A stretch of 53,606 bases of DNA from Rhizobium sp. Q54 (GTDB lineage: Bacteria > Pseudomonadota > Alphaproteobacteria > ATCC43930 > CGMCC-115725), in NCBI GenBank assembly GCA_945861155.1, contig CAMATN010000017.1:1-53606 (forward strand), given 5' to 3'. Of the stretch, positions 20,405-31,730 are shown one piece after another; positions within the stretch are counted from its first letter, which is position 1, and every line of letters begins with the position of its first letter. Made by a program: the position numbers and the translations under genes. Below the pieces are notes generated by a model, which was not told the DNA's origin, did not search any database, and was given only the letters and a program-made list of their open reading frames with translations.

Positions 20405-21487
20405 ATGAGCGACGACGCAACACCGCTTCGGGAAACACTCTCCAGAATAGCGCGGTTGGCAGAAGACGCAGTTGGTCGCGCCGGTCATGTCGGCCAATCG
20501 CAGGGGGGTTACGACGGCGCTGACCGCGCCAAAGACCACCGGCACGGGCATGCTGAATCTGTTGGCCATGGCAAAGACAAACTCTCGTGTATCCCTAAAA
20601 CGTTGCCAAAGCGCCTCCTTGAAAAGGCCGCGGCGACGGCGAGGCAGGTCAATCCGGTAAATGCCCCGGCGATCGGACCGCTCGCAACGTTCGGGCGGGA
20701 TATCGGCCCGATGGATCCCGGCCGCATTAAACTCATGACCGCGCTCGTGACCACCAAATATTGGGGAGCGCAGGACCGCACCCTGACGGTGAGCTTCATG
20801 GAGGCAACGCCTGGCGATTTGCGCCAAAGGATAATCGATCACCTGAACGCGTGGTTTCAATCGGGATGCATCAATTTTGCCGAGACACAAGGGACCGGCC
20901 AGGTCCGGATTTCACGAGGCCCGGGGGGCTTTTCGTCTTACCTTGGCGTCGACATTCTTCTGATCCCAACAAATTTGCCAACGATGAACCTTGAAGGCTT
21001 CACAATGAGCACGGACGAGTCCGAGTATAGGCGCGTCGTTCGTCATGAGGCCGGGCATACGCTCGGCTTTCCGCACGAGCATATGAGACAAGAGTTGGTC
21101 GCTCGTATCGATCCGGAGAGAGCGTACGACCACTTCTTCCGTTTAGCCGGATGGGACAGACGCACGGTTGACGAGCAGGTACTCACAGCGCTCGACCAAA
21201 CCACTATAATCGGCACCCCGCCCGATCAAGACTCGATCATGTGCTACCAGCTGCCGGGCTCGATTACCCGGGATGGAAATCCCATCTCCGGAGGCGCCGA
21301 CCTCAACCACACCGACCATGCGTTTGCCGCTCACGTCTACCCGAAAGCGAGCAGACCGTTTGCGATGGCCAGCGGCGCAAGCAGAAATGGGCAGATGGAC
21401 GACGCCGATTCCTATGCGACCGATTGGGCAGAGACGGACGATGTCGATCCCTTCGCTAATTTCTCCATCCGGCAACGAGCAAATTGA
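20405..21487 (+). CDS. Zinc metalloprotease of the metzincin type (astacin-like)
   Basis: 360 residues. The active-site helix reads HEAGHTLGFPHEHMR, giving zinc ligands His214, His218 and His224 with catalytic Glu215 (HExxHxxGxxH). SIMCYQLPG further on is the Met-turn. The N-terminal 90 residues are charged, with a His-rich spot (DHRHGHAESVGHG), and may act as propeptide. No classical signal peptide is visible, so export would need a leaderless route. AGGGAGG precedes the ATG. It is the first gene outside the island. Confidence 0.8.
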   Translation: MSDDATPLRETLSRIARLAEDAVGRAGHVGQSQGGYDGADRAKDHRHGHAESVGHGKDKLSCIPKTLPKRLLEKAAATARQVNPVNAPAIGPLATFGRDIGPMDPGRIKLMTALVTTKYWGAQDRTLTVSFMEATPGDLRQRIIDHLNAWFQSGCINFAETQGTGQVRISRGPGGFSSYLGVDILLIPTNLPTMNLEGFTMSTDESEYRRVVRHEAGHTLGFPHEHMRQELVARIDPERAYDHFFRLAGWDRRTVDEQVLTALDQTTIIGTPPDQDSIMCYQLPGSITRDGNPISGGADLNHTDHAFAAHVYPKASRPFAMASGASRNGQMDDADSYATDWAETDDVDPFANFSIRQRAN

Positions 21488-21507
21488 AGGGAGGAGAACG
21501 AGCGGCG

Positions 21508-21822
21508 GTGCCTCGATGCATACAAATCCAGGAACGACAGATCGCCGCCGGGCGCTTGAGTGTTGACGTCGGAGATCTGCTGATGTTCGCGGCGATGGGC
21601 GGTCATGTACCCGAGGGGGCGGCCATCGAAATGTTAGGCGCGTTTGTATCGGCGGTAGTGGGCACCAACGGTGAGGTGCTCTCGCCCGCCGGCTTGCCGA
21701 ACATTGTGCTATTTCGCGCTTGCCGGCCTGGGAATGCTATCATCGACGTTCTTTTTCCGTTGCCGGGAATGCGGTACGAAGAACGGCAGGGAACTGTCAT
21801 CGAGATTACAATAGGGCGCTGA
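21508..21822 (+). CDS. Small beta-rich protein next to the protease
   Basis: About 104 residues from GTG 21,508 (GGGAGGAG lies upstream). The pattern LSVDVGDLLMFAAMGGHVPE, LFRACRPGNAIIDVLF and a final GTVIEITIG looks like alternating strands of an Ig-like domain, as in chagasin-type protease inhibitors, but no NPTTG loop is present. Being 20 nt downstream of the metalloprotease, a role as partner or inhibitor is possible. Confidence 0.45.
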   Translation: MPRCIQIQERQIAAGRLSVDVGDLLMFAAMGGHVPEGAAIEMLGAFVSAVVGTNGEVLSPAGLPNIVLFRACRPGNAIIDVLFPLPGMRYEERQGTVIEITIGR

Positions 21823-21936
21823 TTGTGTGCGGCGTCAATTCCAGAGGAATGTTGACGATCAGTAGAGGAAAGAGCCGCGTTGAATCGTTGGGATCGCGGC
21901 GTGGTAATACGATTCGGGTAACAACCGGATAATACG

Positions 21937-23649
<1,713 letters not shown>

Positions 23650-23782
23650 CCGCTCCGTGCCTATGTCCTGCCGTTTATGTGGCGGATGGCACGCCCCGCG
23701 CCAACCCTATTTGGCTCTTCTCCCGGGACATGCTATACCAGACCAATAACATAGTCATATTGGATGCACGGGATAAGCTGCG

Positions 23783-24025
23783 ATGAAAAGCGTCAATCTT
23801 GCCCACGCCAAAGCTCACTTAAGTGAACTGGTCGAGCGAGCGGCAGCGGGAGAGCCTGTCTGCATCACCCGGCACGGCAAGCCGATCGCGCAAATCAGCG
23901 CTGTCGCCACGCGCCGGAAGCCGATCGACATAGCCATGTTGCGCGCCGTAACCGTCGCGATACCGATGCAACCGGAATCCGCCGGCGAGTTCGTTCGGCG
24001 AATGCGTGACGAGGACCGGTATTGA
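23783..24025 (+). CDS. Phd/YefM-family antitoxin
   Basis: 80 residues: [20 protein letters not shown] is the Phd/YefM DNA-binding N-terminus, followed by [16 protein letters not shown]. The C-terminal half ([12 protein letters not shown]) would wrap the toxin. Phd antitoxins neutralise the partner and repress their own operon. Its stop overlaps the toxin's TTG start (TTGA). Confidence 0.88.
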   Translation: MKSVNLAHAKAHLSELVERAAAGEPVCITRHGKPIAQISAVATRRKPIDIAMLRAVTVAIPMQPESAGEFVRRMRDEDRY

Positions 24026-24447
24026 TCCGCTATCTCGATACCTCGTTGCTGGTTGCAGCGCTGACGACTGAACCGAAAACCGCCAGCGTGCAGTCCTGGC
24101 TCGCCGCGCACCGGGTGGATGAGCTGACGATCAGCGATTGGGTGATCACCGAGTTTTCGGCGGCTCTGTCGATCAAGCTGCGAACCGGGCAGATCGAAAC
24201 CGCCGGTCGGGCACTCGCGCTCGCCGGGTTCGGGCGGCTATGCGCCGAAAGCCTCACCGTTCTCCCCGTGTCTGGGCTGCATTTTCGCGTCGCAGCCAAG
24301 TTCGCAGACCAGCACCTAATCGGTCTTCGGGCCGGCGACGCCCTGCACTTGGCCGTTTGCGCGGATCGCGGTGCCACTCTCCATACGCTCGATCGCCGTC
24401 TCTGCGACGCCGGATTGGCGCTCGCGGTGACGACGGAATTTCTCTGA
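24022..24447 (+). CDS. vapC: VapC-family PIN-domain toxin ribonuclease
   Basis: 141 residues starting with TTG and translationally coupled to the antitoxin. PIN catalytic acids are present: Asp6 (YLDTS), Glu44 (VITEFS), Asp106 (RAGDALHL) and Asp124 (TLDRR). VapC toxins are Mg-dependent RNases that cut tRNA or rRNA when the antitoxin is degraded. The full acid set suggests an active toxin. Confidence 0.88.
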   Translation: MIRYLDTSLLVAALTTEPKTASVQSWLAAHRVDELTISDWVITEFSAALSIKLRTGQIETAGRALALAGFGRLCAESLTVLPVSGLHFRVAAKFADQHLIGLRAGDALHLAVCADRGATLHTLDRRLCDAGLALAVTTEFL

Positions 24448-24467
24448 GCCGGCTCCGCGGTCGGCGG

Positions 24468-26054
24468 CTAGCCTGCGGTCAGCTTCTCCGCCTCTTCCCT
24501 GAGGGCGCGGCGGAACAGCTTTCCGGTTTCGGTGACCGGGAGCGCGGCGCGGACCTCGATCCGGTCGGGCACCTTGTAGCTCGAGGCGAGGGCGCGGCAA
24601 TGCGCGCGCAAATCGTCGCTGCTGATCTGGGCCGCTTGTTTCGCCACGACGAACGCGACGATCGCCTCGCCGCGCTCGCCGGAGGCGGCGCCGACCACCG
24701 CCGCTTGCGCAACCGCCGGGTGGAGCAGCAACAGCGCCTCGATCTCGGCGGGCGACACGTTGATGCCGGCGCGCTTGATGATGTCGGCGTCGCGCGCGAC
24801 GAAGTGAAAACCGCCCTCATCGATAAAGCCGAGATCGCCGGTGCGGAAATAGCGGTCAGTCGTAAAGTCGGGCGCGGTGAAGGCGGCGGCATTGTGCGCG
24901 GCGCTGGCGCCGCAATAGCCCGGCGTCACATAGCCGGCGACTTCGAGCGCGCCGGTCTCGCCTTCCGGCAGCGCGCGTCCGCTGTCGGGATCGACGATGC
25001 GGAGCGTCACGCCCGGCAAGGGCGGGCCTTGCCCCGCCATGCGGCGGTCGAGCGGCCAGCCGCACGGCGTCACGCAGGAATTGCCGTAGATCTCGGTCGA
25101 GCCGTAGATGTTGCAGATGTCGGCCGCGCCGAGTTCCTCGGCGGCGATGCGCACCTCCTCCGGCGAGCCGATCATCAATCCGGTGCGCAGGCTCGCGACG
25201 CGCTCGCGCCGAAAGTCCGAATGGCGCAATACCGCGCCGGTGATGCTTGGCAGCGTGTACACGGCGGTGCAGCGGTGCCGCTCGACCAGCGCGATCCATC
25301 CGCCGGGCTCGAAGCGTTCCTGCAACACCAGCGCGGCGCCGTGCGACAAGGTCGCCGGCAGCGCGTTGCACGCGCCATAGGCCCAGAACAGCGGCGGCGC
25401 CAGCAATACAAGGTCGTCCGGCGCGAGCTCCATCCGCTCGCCGATGTTGAAGCCGTTCTCGATGATGCCAAAATGTTGCAGCCGCACCGCCTTCGGCCGG
25501 GCGCTCGAGCCCGAGGTGTAGAGGATCAGCGCGTCGTCCGCCGCGCTCGCGCCGTCACCCGGAGCGAGCCGGCCGAGCGGCTCGGCGCCGGCGCGGAACT
25601 CGTCGTAGCCGATCCAGCCCGGTCGGAGTTCACCGCCGAGCATTACAATGAGACGAAGCCGCGGGGTCGTTGGCTCGATTTCTGCCAGCGCGGCGGCGAA
25701 ATCCTGCCCGCCGAAGCCGTCGACCGCGATCAGCGCGGCAATCTCTGAATCGGCGAGCAGGTACGCCAGTTCGCCCGGCTTCGACCAGGTGCTGAACGGC
25801 ACCGCGACGGCACCTAGCGCGGCGACGCCAAAGCACGCTTCGAGCCATTCGAGACGGTTGTTGACGAGGATGCCGACCCGGTTGCCGCGGCCTATGCCGC
25901 GAGCCCGCAGCGCCGTCGCGACCCGGCCCGCGCCATCGGCGAGATCGCGGTAGGTCGCCGCCCGCTCGCCGCAGATCGCCGCGGGGCGCTGCGGGAAGCG
26001 CTCGGCCTGCTCGCGCAGCAATTCGAACAGCGTGCGGCTGTAAGGCGGCCTCAT
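24468..26054 (-). CDS. Acyl-CoA synthetase / AMP-dependent ligase
   Basis: 528 residues of the ANL superfamily. The AMP-binding P-loop is YTSGSSARPKAVRLQH; later blocks are YGSTEIYGNS, YFRTGDLGFIDEGGFHFVAR and DADIIKRAGINVSPAEIE, and the C-terminal catalytic Lys is in ETGKLFRRALR. It activates a carboxylic acid as acyl-AMP and then forms the CoA thioester. Overall arrangement resembles benzoate/short-chain acyl-CoA ligases, but the substrate cannot be read from sequence. A CaiB-type CoA transferase lies close by on the same strand. Confidence 0.88.
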   Translation of the reverse strand: MRPPYSRTLFELLREQAERFPQRPAAICGERAATYRDLADGAGRVATALRARGIGRGNRVGILVNNRLEWLEACFGVAALGAVAVPFSTWSKPGELAYLLADSEIAALIAVDGFGGQDFAAALAEIEPTTPRLRLIVMLGGELRPGWIGYDEFRAGAEPLGRLAPGDGASAADDALILYTSGSSARPKAVRLQHFGIIENGFNIGERMELAPDDLVLLAPPLFWAYGACNALPATLSHGAALVLQERFEPGGWIALVERHRCTAVYTLPSITGAVLRHSDFRRERVASLRTGLMIGSPEEVRIAAEELGAADICNIYGSTEIYGNSCVTPCGWPLDRRMAGQGPPLPGVTLRIVDPDSGRALPEGETGALEVAGYVTPGYCGASAAHNAAAFTAPDFTTDRYFRTGDLGFIDEGGFHFVARDADIIKRAGINVSPAEIEALLLLHPAVAQAAVVGAASGERGEAIVAFVVAKQAAQISSDDLRAHCRALASSYKVPDRIEVRAALPVTETGKLFRRALREEAEKLTAG

Positions 26055-26139
26055 ATTCCCATCTATCTATCGCGGCGAGTCGCTGAAGACGGCCGTCGTC
26101 TGCCGGACCGTTGGTCGAAAGGGTTGCCCGATTTCTCCG

Positions 26140-26529
26140 CTGTCGCTGCTGCTCAACGTTCTCTGGCTCGTGTTCGGCGGTCTGCCGGCTGCGTTCGGCT
26201 GGCTGATCGCCGCCGGGATCATGGCGATCACGATCGTCGGCCTGCCCTGGTGCTTTGCCGCGCTGCGCATCGCGTTCTACACCCTGTTGCCGTTCGGGCA
26301 GGAGATGCGCTCTCGCCCCGATTCAGGGGTCTTGAGCGCGCTTGGCAACATCGTCTGGTTCGTGCTCGCCGGCTGGTGGCTGGCGATCGGCCATTTGCTG
26401 CTCGCGATCGGGCTGGCGATCACGATCATCGGCCTGCCGTTCGCCTGGGCGCATCTCAAGCTGGCCGGCGCCAGCCTTGCGCCGGTCGGCAAGGAGATCG
26501 TGCCGCGAGGCAGCCCGCGACTCTGGTGA
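26140..26529 (+). CDS. yccF: YccF-family inner-membrane protein with non-standard start
   Basis: About 129 residues with two YccF repeats of paired helices: LLNVLWLVFGGLPAAFGWLI, ITIVGLPWCFAALRIAFYTL and LGNIVWFVLAGWWLAIGHLL, ITIIGLPFAWAHLKLAG. Homology begins at SLLLNVLW, but upstream in frame there is no ATG, GTG or TTG back to a stop. The start is therefore CTG at 26,140, or the original start was lost. The first standard codon (GTG 26,170) would cut away half the first helix. Confidence 0.75.
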   Translation: MSLLLNVLWLVFGGLPAAFGWLIAAGIMAITIVGLPWCFAALRIAFYTLLPFGQEMRSRPDSGVLSALGNIVWFVLAGWWLAIGHLLLAIGLAITIIGLPFAWAHLKLAGASLAPVGKEIVPRGSPRLW

Positions 26530-26530
26530 T

Positions 26531-27715
26531 TCAGACCACCCCTTTCGCGTGCAACCCGGCGATCGCCGCCCCGTCGTAGCCGAGTTCGCGCAGCACCTCG
26601 TCGGTGTGCTGGCCCTGGTCGGGGGTCGGGCGCAGCCGCTCGGGCTGCGGAAAGGCGCTCATGTGGATCGGCTGGCCGACGATGTCGAAGGTGCCGAGCG
26701 TCGGGTGATCGACCGGCCGGCGGATGCCGAGATGCTGGACCTGCGGGTCGGCGAAGGTCTGGTCGATCGTGTTGATCGGGCCGCACGGCACCCCGGCCTT
26801 GTTCAGCGCCTCGATCCAATAGGCGCTGGGCTTGCCGCGGACGACATCGTTGAGATGCTCGATCAGCGCCGGCCGGTTCTTGGCGCGCAGCGGCACGGTC
26901 GCGAAATCGGGATTGCCCGCCAGATCCTTGTCGCCCGACACCTCGCAGAACCGCTTCCACAGGCTGTCGCCCGAGGCGGCGATGTTGATGTAGCCGTCGG
27001 CCGTCTGGAACATGCCGGTGCCGGGCGAGGTCGGGTGGAAATTGCCCTCCTGCCTGGCAACTTCGCCCTTCATCGTGTAGCGCGAGGCCTGGAAGTCGAG
27101 CATGAAGATCTGCGCTTCCAACAGCGAGGTGTGGACCCATTGCCCCTCGCCGGTGCGCTCGCGCGCCAGCAGCGCCAGGGTGATGCCGTTGGCCAGCAGG
27201 AGCCCGGCCGAGGTGTCGTTGATCGCGATGCCGACCCGCACCGGCCCCTGCCCCGGCAGGCCGGTGATCGACATCAGCCCGCCCATGCCCTGCGCGATCT
27301 GGTCGACCCCGGGCCGGCCCTCGTAAGGACCGTCCTGGCCAAACCCCGAAATGCTGCCGTAGACGATGCGCGGGTTGACCTTCTTCACGGCCTCGTAATC
27401 GACGCCGAGCCGGTGTTTGACGGTCGATTTGAAATTCTCAACGACGACATCGGCCTTCGCGGCGAGCTGGAAAAAGACCTTCTTGCCCTCGGGGCTCTTC
27501 AGATCGAGCGTGATCGAGCGCTTGTTGCGGTGCAGATTCTGGAAATCGGGACCGTCGCGGCGGCTGCCGGTCGCATCGGTATGCTCGCCCGGCGCCTCGA
27601 TCTTGATCACATCGGCGCCCCAATCGGCAAGCTGGCGCACCGCGGTCGGCCCGGCGCGATGGGCCGTCAGGTCGACGACCGTGAACCCGGTCAGCGGCAT
27701 CGAAGGCGTGGGCAT
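26531..27715 (-). CDS. CaiB/BaiF-family (class III) CoA transferase
   Basis: 394 residues. N-terminal LTGFTVVDLTAHRAGPTAVRQLADWGADVIKIEAPG is the conserved CoA-binding opening of the family; HRNKRSITLDLKSPEGKK, NFKSTVKHRLGVDYEAV and SISGFGQDGPYEGRPG follow. The catalytic Asp is in GIAINDTSAG. These enzymes move CoA between acids through anhydride and glutamyl or aspartyl intermediates. The substrate is unknown; formyl/oxalate or carboxylic-acid catabolism is typical. Ends 2 nt from the YccF stop (convergent). Confidence 0.88.
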   Translation of the reverse strand: MPTPSMPLTGFTVVDLTAHRAGPTAVRQLADWGADVIKIEAPGEHTDATGSRRDGPDFQNLHRNKRSITLDLKSPEGKKVFFQLAAKADVVVENFKSTVKHRLGVDYEAVKKVNPRIVYGSISGFGQDGPYEGRPGVDQIAQGMGGLMSITGLPGQGPVRVGIAINDTSAGLLLANGITLALLARERTGEGQWVHTSLLEAQIFMLDFQASRYTMKGEVARQEGNFHPTSPGTGMFQTADGYINIAASGDSLWKRFCEVSGDKDLAGNPDFATVPLRAKNRPALIEHLNDVVRGKPSAYWIEALNKAGVPCGPINTIDQTFADPQVQHLGIRRPVDHPTLGTFDIVGQPIHMSAFPQPERLRPTPDQGQHTDEVLRELGYDGAAIAGLHAKGVV

Positions 27716-27876
27716 CTCGGTGACTCCCGGCTGCGAAAACGATACCGCATGCTACCGGCTCGACGCCGCGCGCGCCATTCCCTGAGGAGGTCAATGGCCA
27801 ACCAATGTTGCGCGACATATCGGAAATGGCTCTATTGAGCTACGTCCCTACTCACCGCCAGATCGAGAGGCCGAGC

Positions 27877-28854
27877 ATGAGACGCCGCGATTTGATCGCT
27901 CTCGTCGGCAGCACGATGGCTTGGCCGCTCGCCGCGCATGCGCAGCAGGCAGGGAAGGTCTACCGCGTCGGTTTTCTGTGGGACAGTCCGGGCGCGTTTC
28001 CGGATGCTATCGAAGCCTTTCGCCAAGGGCTGCGCGACCTGGGCTACGTAGAGGGTCGGAACATCGCCATCGAGTACCGGTGGGCGGAGGGGAAGCCAGA
28101 ACGGATGCGCGAATTGGCGGAGGAACTTGTTCGGCTCAAGGTCGATGTCATCATCGCACCGAGTTCCAACTACACCGAGGCGGCCAAACGTGCGACCGCG
28201 ACGATCCCCATCGTCTTCCTGAGCCACGCGGACCCGGTCGCCACCGGCCACGTGACCAGTCTCTCGCGGCCGGGCGGCCACATCACCGGGCTATCCAACA
28301 TGATGACCGAGACGAACGTCAAAGGCCTGGAACTGCTCAAGCAGGCTGTTCCCGGGCTCGCGCGCGTTGCCGTCATCTTCGACCCGGCCACGCCGTCGCA
28401 TGGACCGGGCTTGAAGGCGGTCGAGGCCGCCGGCCCGGCACTGGGGCTTCAGGTTCAACCGGTGGCCGTAGGCAGCGCGACAGAGTTTGACGCCGCGTTT
28501 TCGGCCATCGCGCGGGAGCGCGCCGACGCGGTTCTGGTCCTTTCAACCGCCATATTCATTGCCGAGGAAAAGCGGCTCGCGGAACTGGCGTTGACGCACA
28601 AACTGCCTTCGGTGTTTGGGCCGAGACATCACGTGGCGGCCGGCGGCCTCCTGAGCTTCGGGCCTGACCGTGTCGATCTATGGCGCCGCGGCGCCATCTA
28701 CGTGGACAAGATCCTGAAGGGCGCCAAGCCGGCCGATCTGCCGGTCCAGCAGCCGACCAAATTCGAGCTGGTCGTCAATCTGAAGACCGCCAAGGCGCTC
28801 GGGCTAATAATCCCGCAGCCGTTCCTGCTGCGCGCCGACGAGGTGATCGAGTGA
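27877..28854 (+). CDS. ABC transporter substrate-binding protein (PF04392 type), copy 1
   Basis: 325 residues with a twin-arginine-like leader MRRRDLIALVG and AHAQQ at the cleavage region. Domain motifs: [50 protein letters not shown] and LKVDVIIAPS. The family binds small hydrophobic or aromatic ligands; many are orphans with no transporter nearby, as here. The following gene is a duplicate, sharing [16 protein letters not shown] and the whole C-terminus. Confidence 0.85.
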   Translation: MRRRDLIALVGSTMAWPLAAHAQQAGKVYRVGFLWDSPGAFPDAIEAFRQGLRDLGYVEGRNIAIEYRWAEGKPERMRELAEELVRLKVDVIIAPSSNYTEAAKRATATIPIVFLSHADPVATGHVTSLSRPGGHITGLSNMMTETNVKGLELLKQAVPGLARVAVIFDPATPSHGPGLKAVEAAGPALGLQVQPVAVGSATEFDAAFSAIARERADAVLVLSTAIFIAEEKRLAELALTHKLPSVFGPRHHVAAGGLLSFGPDRVDLWRRGAIYVDKILKGAKPADLPVQQPTKFELVVNLKTAKALGLIIPQPFLLRADEVIE

Positions 28855-29831
28855 GACGGCGCGAGTTGATGCTCCTGCTGGGCGGCTCGGCGGTTCCCTG
28901 GCCGCTCGCCGCGCATGCGCAGCAGGCGGGGAAGGTCTACCGCATCGGTGTTCTGGGGGACAGTCCGGCCGTGTATCCGGATGCCATCGAAGCTTTTCGC
29001 CAAGGGCTTCGCGACCTGGGCTATTTGGAGGGTCGGAACATTGCCATCGAGTACCGGTGGGCGGAGGGGAAGCCGGAACGGATGCGCGAATTGGCGGAGG
29101 AACTGGTCCGGCTCAAGGTCGATGTCATCATCGTACCAGGTTCCATCTACACCGAGGCGGCGAAACGGGCGACCTCGACGATCCCCATCGTCTTCCTTGG
29201 CCACGCGGACCCGGTCGCCACCGGTCACGCGACCAGCCTCGCGCGGCCGGGCGGCAACATCACCGGCCTCTCCATCATGATGACGGAGGCAAGCGTCAAA
29301 GGCCTGGAGCTGCTCAAGCAGGCCGTTCCCGGGCTCGCGCGCATTGCTGTCATCTTTGACCCCGCCACGCCGTCGCATGGACCGATCTTGAAGGCCGTTG
29401 AAGCCGCGGGTCCATTACTGGGGCTTCAGGTTCAACCTGTGGCGGTACGCAGCGCGACGGAGTTTGACAGCGCCTTTTTGGCGATCGTCCAGGCCCGTGC
29501 CGACGCGGTTCTGGTCCTTTCGACGCCGCTGTTCGTCGCCGGGGCACAGCCTCTCGCGGAACTCGCGTTGACGCACAAACTGCCTTCGGTGTTTACGCCG
29601 AGAGAAAACGTGGAGGCCGGCGGTCTGATGAGCTACTCGCCTAACCGTGCGGATTACTTTCGCCGCGGCGCCATCTACGTGGACAAGATCCTGAAGGGCG
29701 CCAAGCCAGCCGATCTGCCGGTCCAGCAGCCGACCAAATTCGAGCTGGTCGTCAATCTGAAGACCGCCAAGGCGCTCGGGCTGACAATCCCGCAATCGTT
29801 CCTACTGCGAGCCGACGAGGTGATCGAGTGA
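28851..29831 (+). CDS. ABC transporter substrate-binding protein, copy 2 (tandem duplicate)
   Basis: 326 residues starting with GTG that overlaps the previous stop (GTGA). Leader [15 protein letters not shown] and the same [11 protein letters not shown] junction. Identity to copy 1 is very high over most of the length, highest at both ends; divergence is concentrated in the ligand half (for example [33 protein letters not shown]). The pair points to recent duplication with changing ligand range. Confidence 0.85.
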   Translation: MRRRELMLLLGGSAVPWPLAAHAQQAGKVYRIGVLGDSPAVYPDAIEAFRQGLRDLGYLEGRNIAIEYRWAEGKPERMRELAEELVRLKVDVIIVPGSIYTEAAKRATSTIPIVFLGHADPVATGHATSLARPGGNITGLSIMMTEASVKGLELLKQAVPGLARIAVIFDPATPSHGPILKAVEAAGPLLGLQVQPVAVRSATEFDSAFLAIVQARADAVLVLSTPLFVAGAQPLAELALTHKLPSVFTPRENVEAGGLMSYSPNRADYFRRGAIYVDKILKGAKPADLPVQQPTKFELVVNLKTAKALGLTIPQSFLLRADEVIE

Positions 29832-29859
29832 TGTGTCGAATTCGGCGCCCGGTGAGCCA

Positions 29860-30975
29860 ATGCCGGACAGCGCAACGATAGCCGAGCGGGTAGCCGAGGC
29901 GGGCGGGGGGCGGGTCGTGCAGTTCCGCTCGGACGGGCTCGGCCTGTCGCCGGGCGCCTATGCGCGGCTGCTGGCGCAGATCGCCGAGACGCGCGGCATC
30001 GCGGCCGACGATTATTCGCGGGGCGGCGTCGTCGCCGAATTGGAAGCGCGGATGGCTGATCTGCTCGGCAAGGAGGCGGCGGTGTTCCTGCCCACCGGCA
30101 CCCTGGCCAACCATCTTGCCGTGCGCCTGCTGACCCAGCGCGGCCGAAGGGTGCTGGTGCAGCAGGAAAGTCATCTGTGGAACGACGAAGGCGATTGCGC
30201 AACGCATCTAAGCGGCTTGCCGCTGGTGCCGCTGGCGCCGGGCCGCGCGACCTTCACCTTGGCCGAAATCGAGCAGGCGGTCGCAGGCGCGCCGGAAATG
30301 CGGGTCGCGGTGCCGGTCGGTGCGATCTCGATCGAGACGCCGGTGCGCCGGGTCGCGGGCGAGGCCTTCAACCCGGTTGAGATGCGGGCGATATCGGCGT
30401 TCGCCCGCGAGCGCGGCATCGGCCTCCATCTCGACGGCGCCCGGCTCTTGCTCGAGGCCGCCTATACCGGCATCGCCCCGGCCGACACGGCCGCGCTGTT
30501 CGACACGGTCTACGTATCGCTGTGGAAATATTTGAACGCGGCGAGCGGGGCGATCCTCGCCGGACCGCGCGCCCTGCTCGATGGTCTCTACCACGACAGG
30601 AGAATGTTCGGCGGCGCCCTGCCGCATGCTTGGCCCTACGCTGCGGTGGCGCTCTATTTCCTCGACGGGTTCGCCGAGCGTTTCGCGCAGGCCGTCGCCG
30701 TCGCCGACCGATTTTTGATCGCGCTCGGCGAGCATAAGCGGGTCACGATCGAGCGCGCCGCTTGTGCGACCAACGTCGCAATCCTGCGGGTCAGCGGCTC
30801 GGGTGCCGCTGACTTGCCGCAGCATCTTCTCGCCCGCGGCATCGCGATCCGCCCGGCGCGGCTTGTGTCGGAGAACAGCGCCGAATTCACCCTCCACACC
30901 AACGAGACGATCCTGCACCGCCCGTTGCCTGAGATCATCGGCGGCTTCATCGCCGCGCTGGACGAGAATCCGTGA
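29860..30975 (+). CDS. Threonine-aldolase-like PLP enzyme (beta-eliminating lyase family)
   Basis: 371 residues. [20 protein letters not shown], then [20 protein letters not shown] (PLP phosphate loop), [19 protein letters not shown] (the His-Asp-Gly-Ala-Arg cofactor motif) and the Schiff-base Lys in [18 protein letters not shown]. Fold type I, usually splitting beta-hydroxy amino acids such as threonine. The Lys motif differs from the usual SLSKGL, so substrate may differ. GTG at 29,833 is an alternative start; ATG at 29,860 has a better ribosome site. Confidence 0.82.
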   Translation: MPDSATIAERVAEAGGGRVVQFRSDGLGLSPGAYARLLAQIAETRGIAADDYSRGGVVAELEARMADLLGKEAAVFLPTGTLANHLAVRLLTQRGRRVLVQQESHLWNDEGDCATHLSGLPLVPLAPGRATFTLAEIEQAVAGAPEMRVAVPVGAISIETPVRRVAGEAFNPVEMRAISAFARERGIGLHLDGARLLLEAAYTGIAPADTAALFDTVYVSLWKYLNAASGAILAGPRALLDGLYHDRRMFGGALPHAWPYAAVALYFLDGFAERFAQAVAVADRFLIALGEHKRVTIERAACATNVAILRVSGSGAADLPQHLLARGIAIRPARLVSENSAEFTLHTNETILHRPLPEIIGGFIAALDENP

Positions 30976-31005
30976 ACCGTTCCCCCTTCCGCGAAAGGTC
31001 CCGCC

Positions 31006-31719
31006 ATGCCCCAGGGCACAATCCGTCATTTCGGCGTCCTGATCCCGTCGACCAACACCACCGTCGAGACCGAATACAGTCGCCTGTTGCCGCCCGAATG
31101 GCAGGCGCATTACGCCCGCGTCAAATCGGCCAGCATCGACGGGTCGCCGTTTTCGCCGCCGCTCGACGCGGATGTCGCGTATCAGTCGCGCATGCTCGGC
31201 ACCGCGCGGGTCGAGGCCGTGTTCCTGGTCCAGACTTCGGCGAGCCTCTTCACCGACGATTTCGACGCGGCCTCGATGCGCCGCATGGATGCGGGGGCCG
31301 GCGTGCCGTCCTTTACCTCGGCGATGGCGATCGGCGAGGCGATGAACGCGCTCGGCACGAAGCGGGTCGCGCTGGTGTCGCCTTATTCGATCCCGGTAAA
31401 CGCCAGCGCGAAACGCTATTATGAGGGAAGGTACGGGCTCGACATTGTCGCGATCGAGGGCTTCGCCGCGACCGATTCCTACGCGATCGGCAATCTCGGC
31501 CCGGAGATGGCGCGCGACGCCTTCGCCCGCATCGACCGGCCGGAGATCGAAGCCTTCATCGTACCCGGCGGCAATTTCCCAACGATGGCCTCGATCGCCG
31601 GCTGGGAGCGCGAATTCAACAAGCCCGTCGTGACGACCAACCAGGCCGCGCTATGGGCCATGCTGCGCCGCCTCAACACCCCCGACCGTATTCCCGGGCT
31701 CGGCCGGCTGCTCGAATAA
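31006..31719 (+). CDS. Maleate-isomerase/Asp-Glu-racemase-like protein lacking cysteine
   Basis: 237 residues with the arylmalonate decarboxylase/maleate isomerase fold: FGVLIPSTNTTVETEY, VFLVQTSASLFTDDF, PSFTSAMAIGEAMNALG, VALVSPYSIPVNA, FIVPGGNFPTMA, FNKPVVTTNQAALWAML. Family enzymes use Cys residues at the QTSAS and PGGNF positions (C76/C194 in maleate isomerase). Here the protein has no Cys at all, so standard chemistry is impossible. It may catalyse something else or bind a dicarboxylate. It follows the threonine-aldolase-like gene closely. Confidence 0.75.
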   Translation: MPQGTIRHFGVLIPSTNTTVETEYSRLLPPEWQAHYARVKSASIDGSPFSPPLDADVAYQSRMLGTARVEAVFLVQTSASLFTDDFDAASMRRMDAGAGVPSFTSAMAIGEAMNALGTKRVALVSPYSIPVNASAKRYYEGRYGLDIVAIEGFAATDSYAIGNLGPEMARDAFARIDRPEIEAFIVPGGNFPTMASIAGWEREFNKPVVTTNQAALWAMLRRLNTPDRIPGLGRLLE

Positions 31720-31730
31720 AAGCCGTCGGC

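Noticed and set aside
24138..25748. Long plus-strand frame opposite the acyl-CoA ligase
   Set aside because: Antisense shadow; the ligase has all ANL motifs.
26342..27838. Long plus-strand frame opposite the CoA transferase
   Set aside because: Antisense shadow with Arg/Ala/Gly-rich translation and no family.
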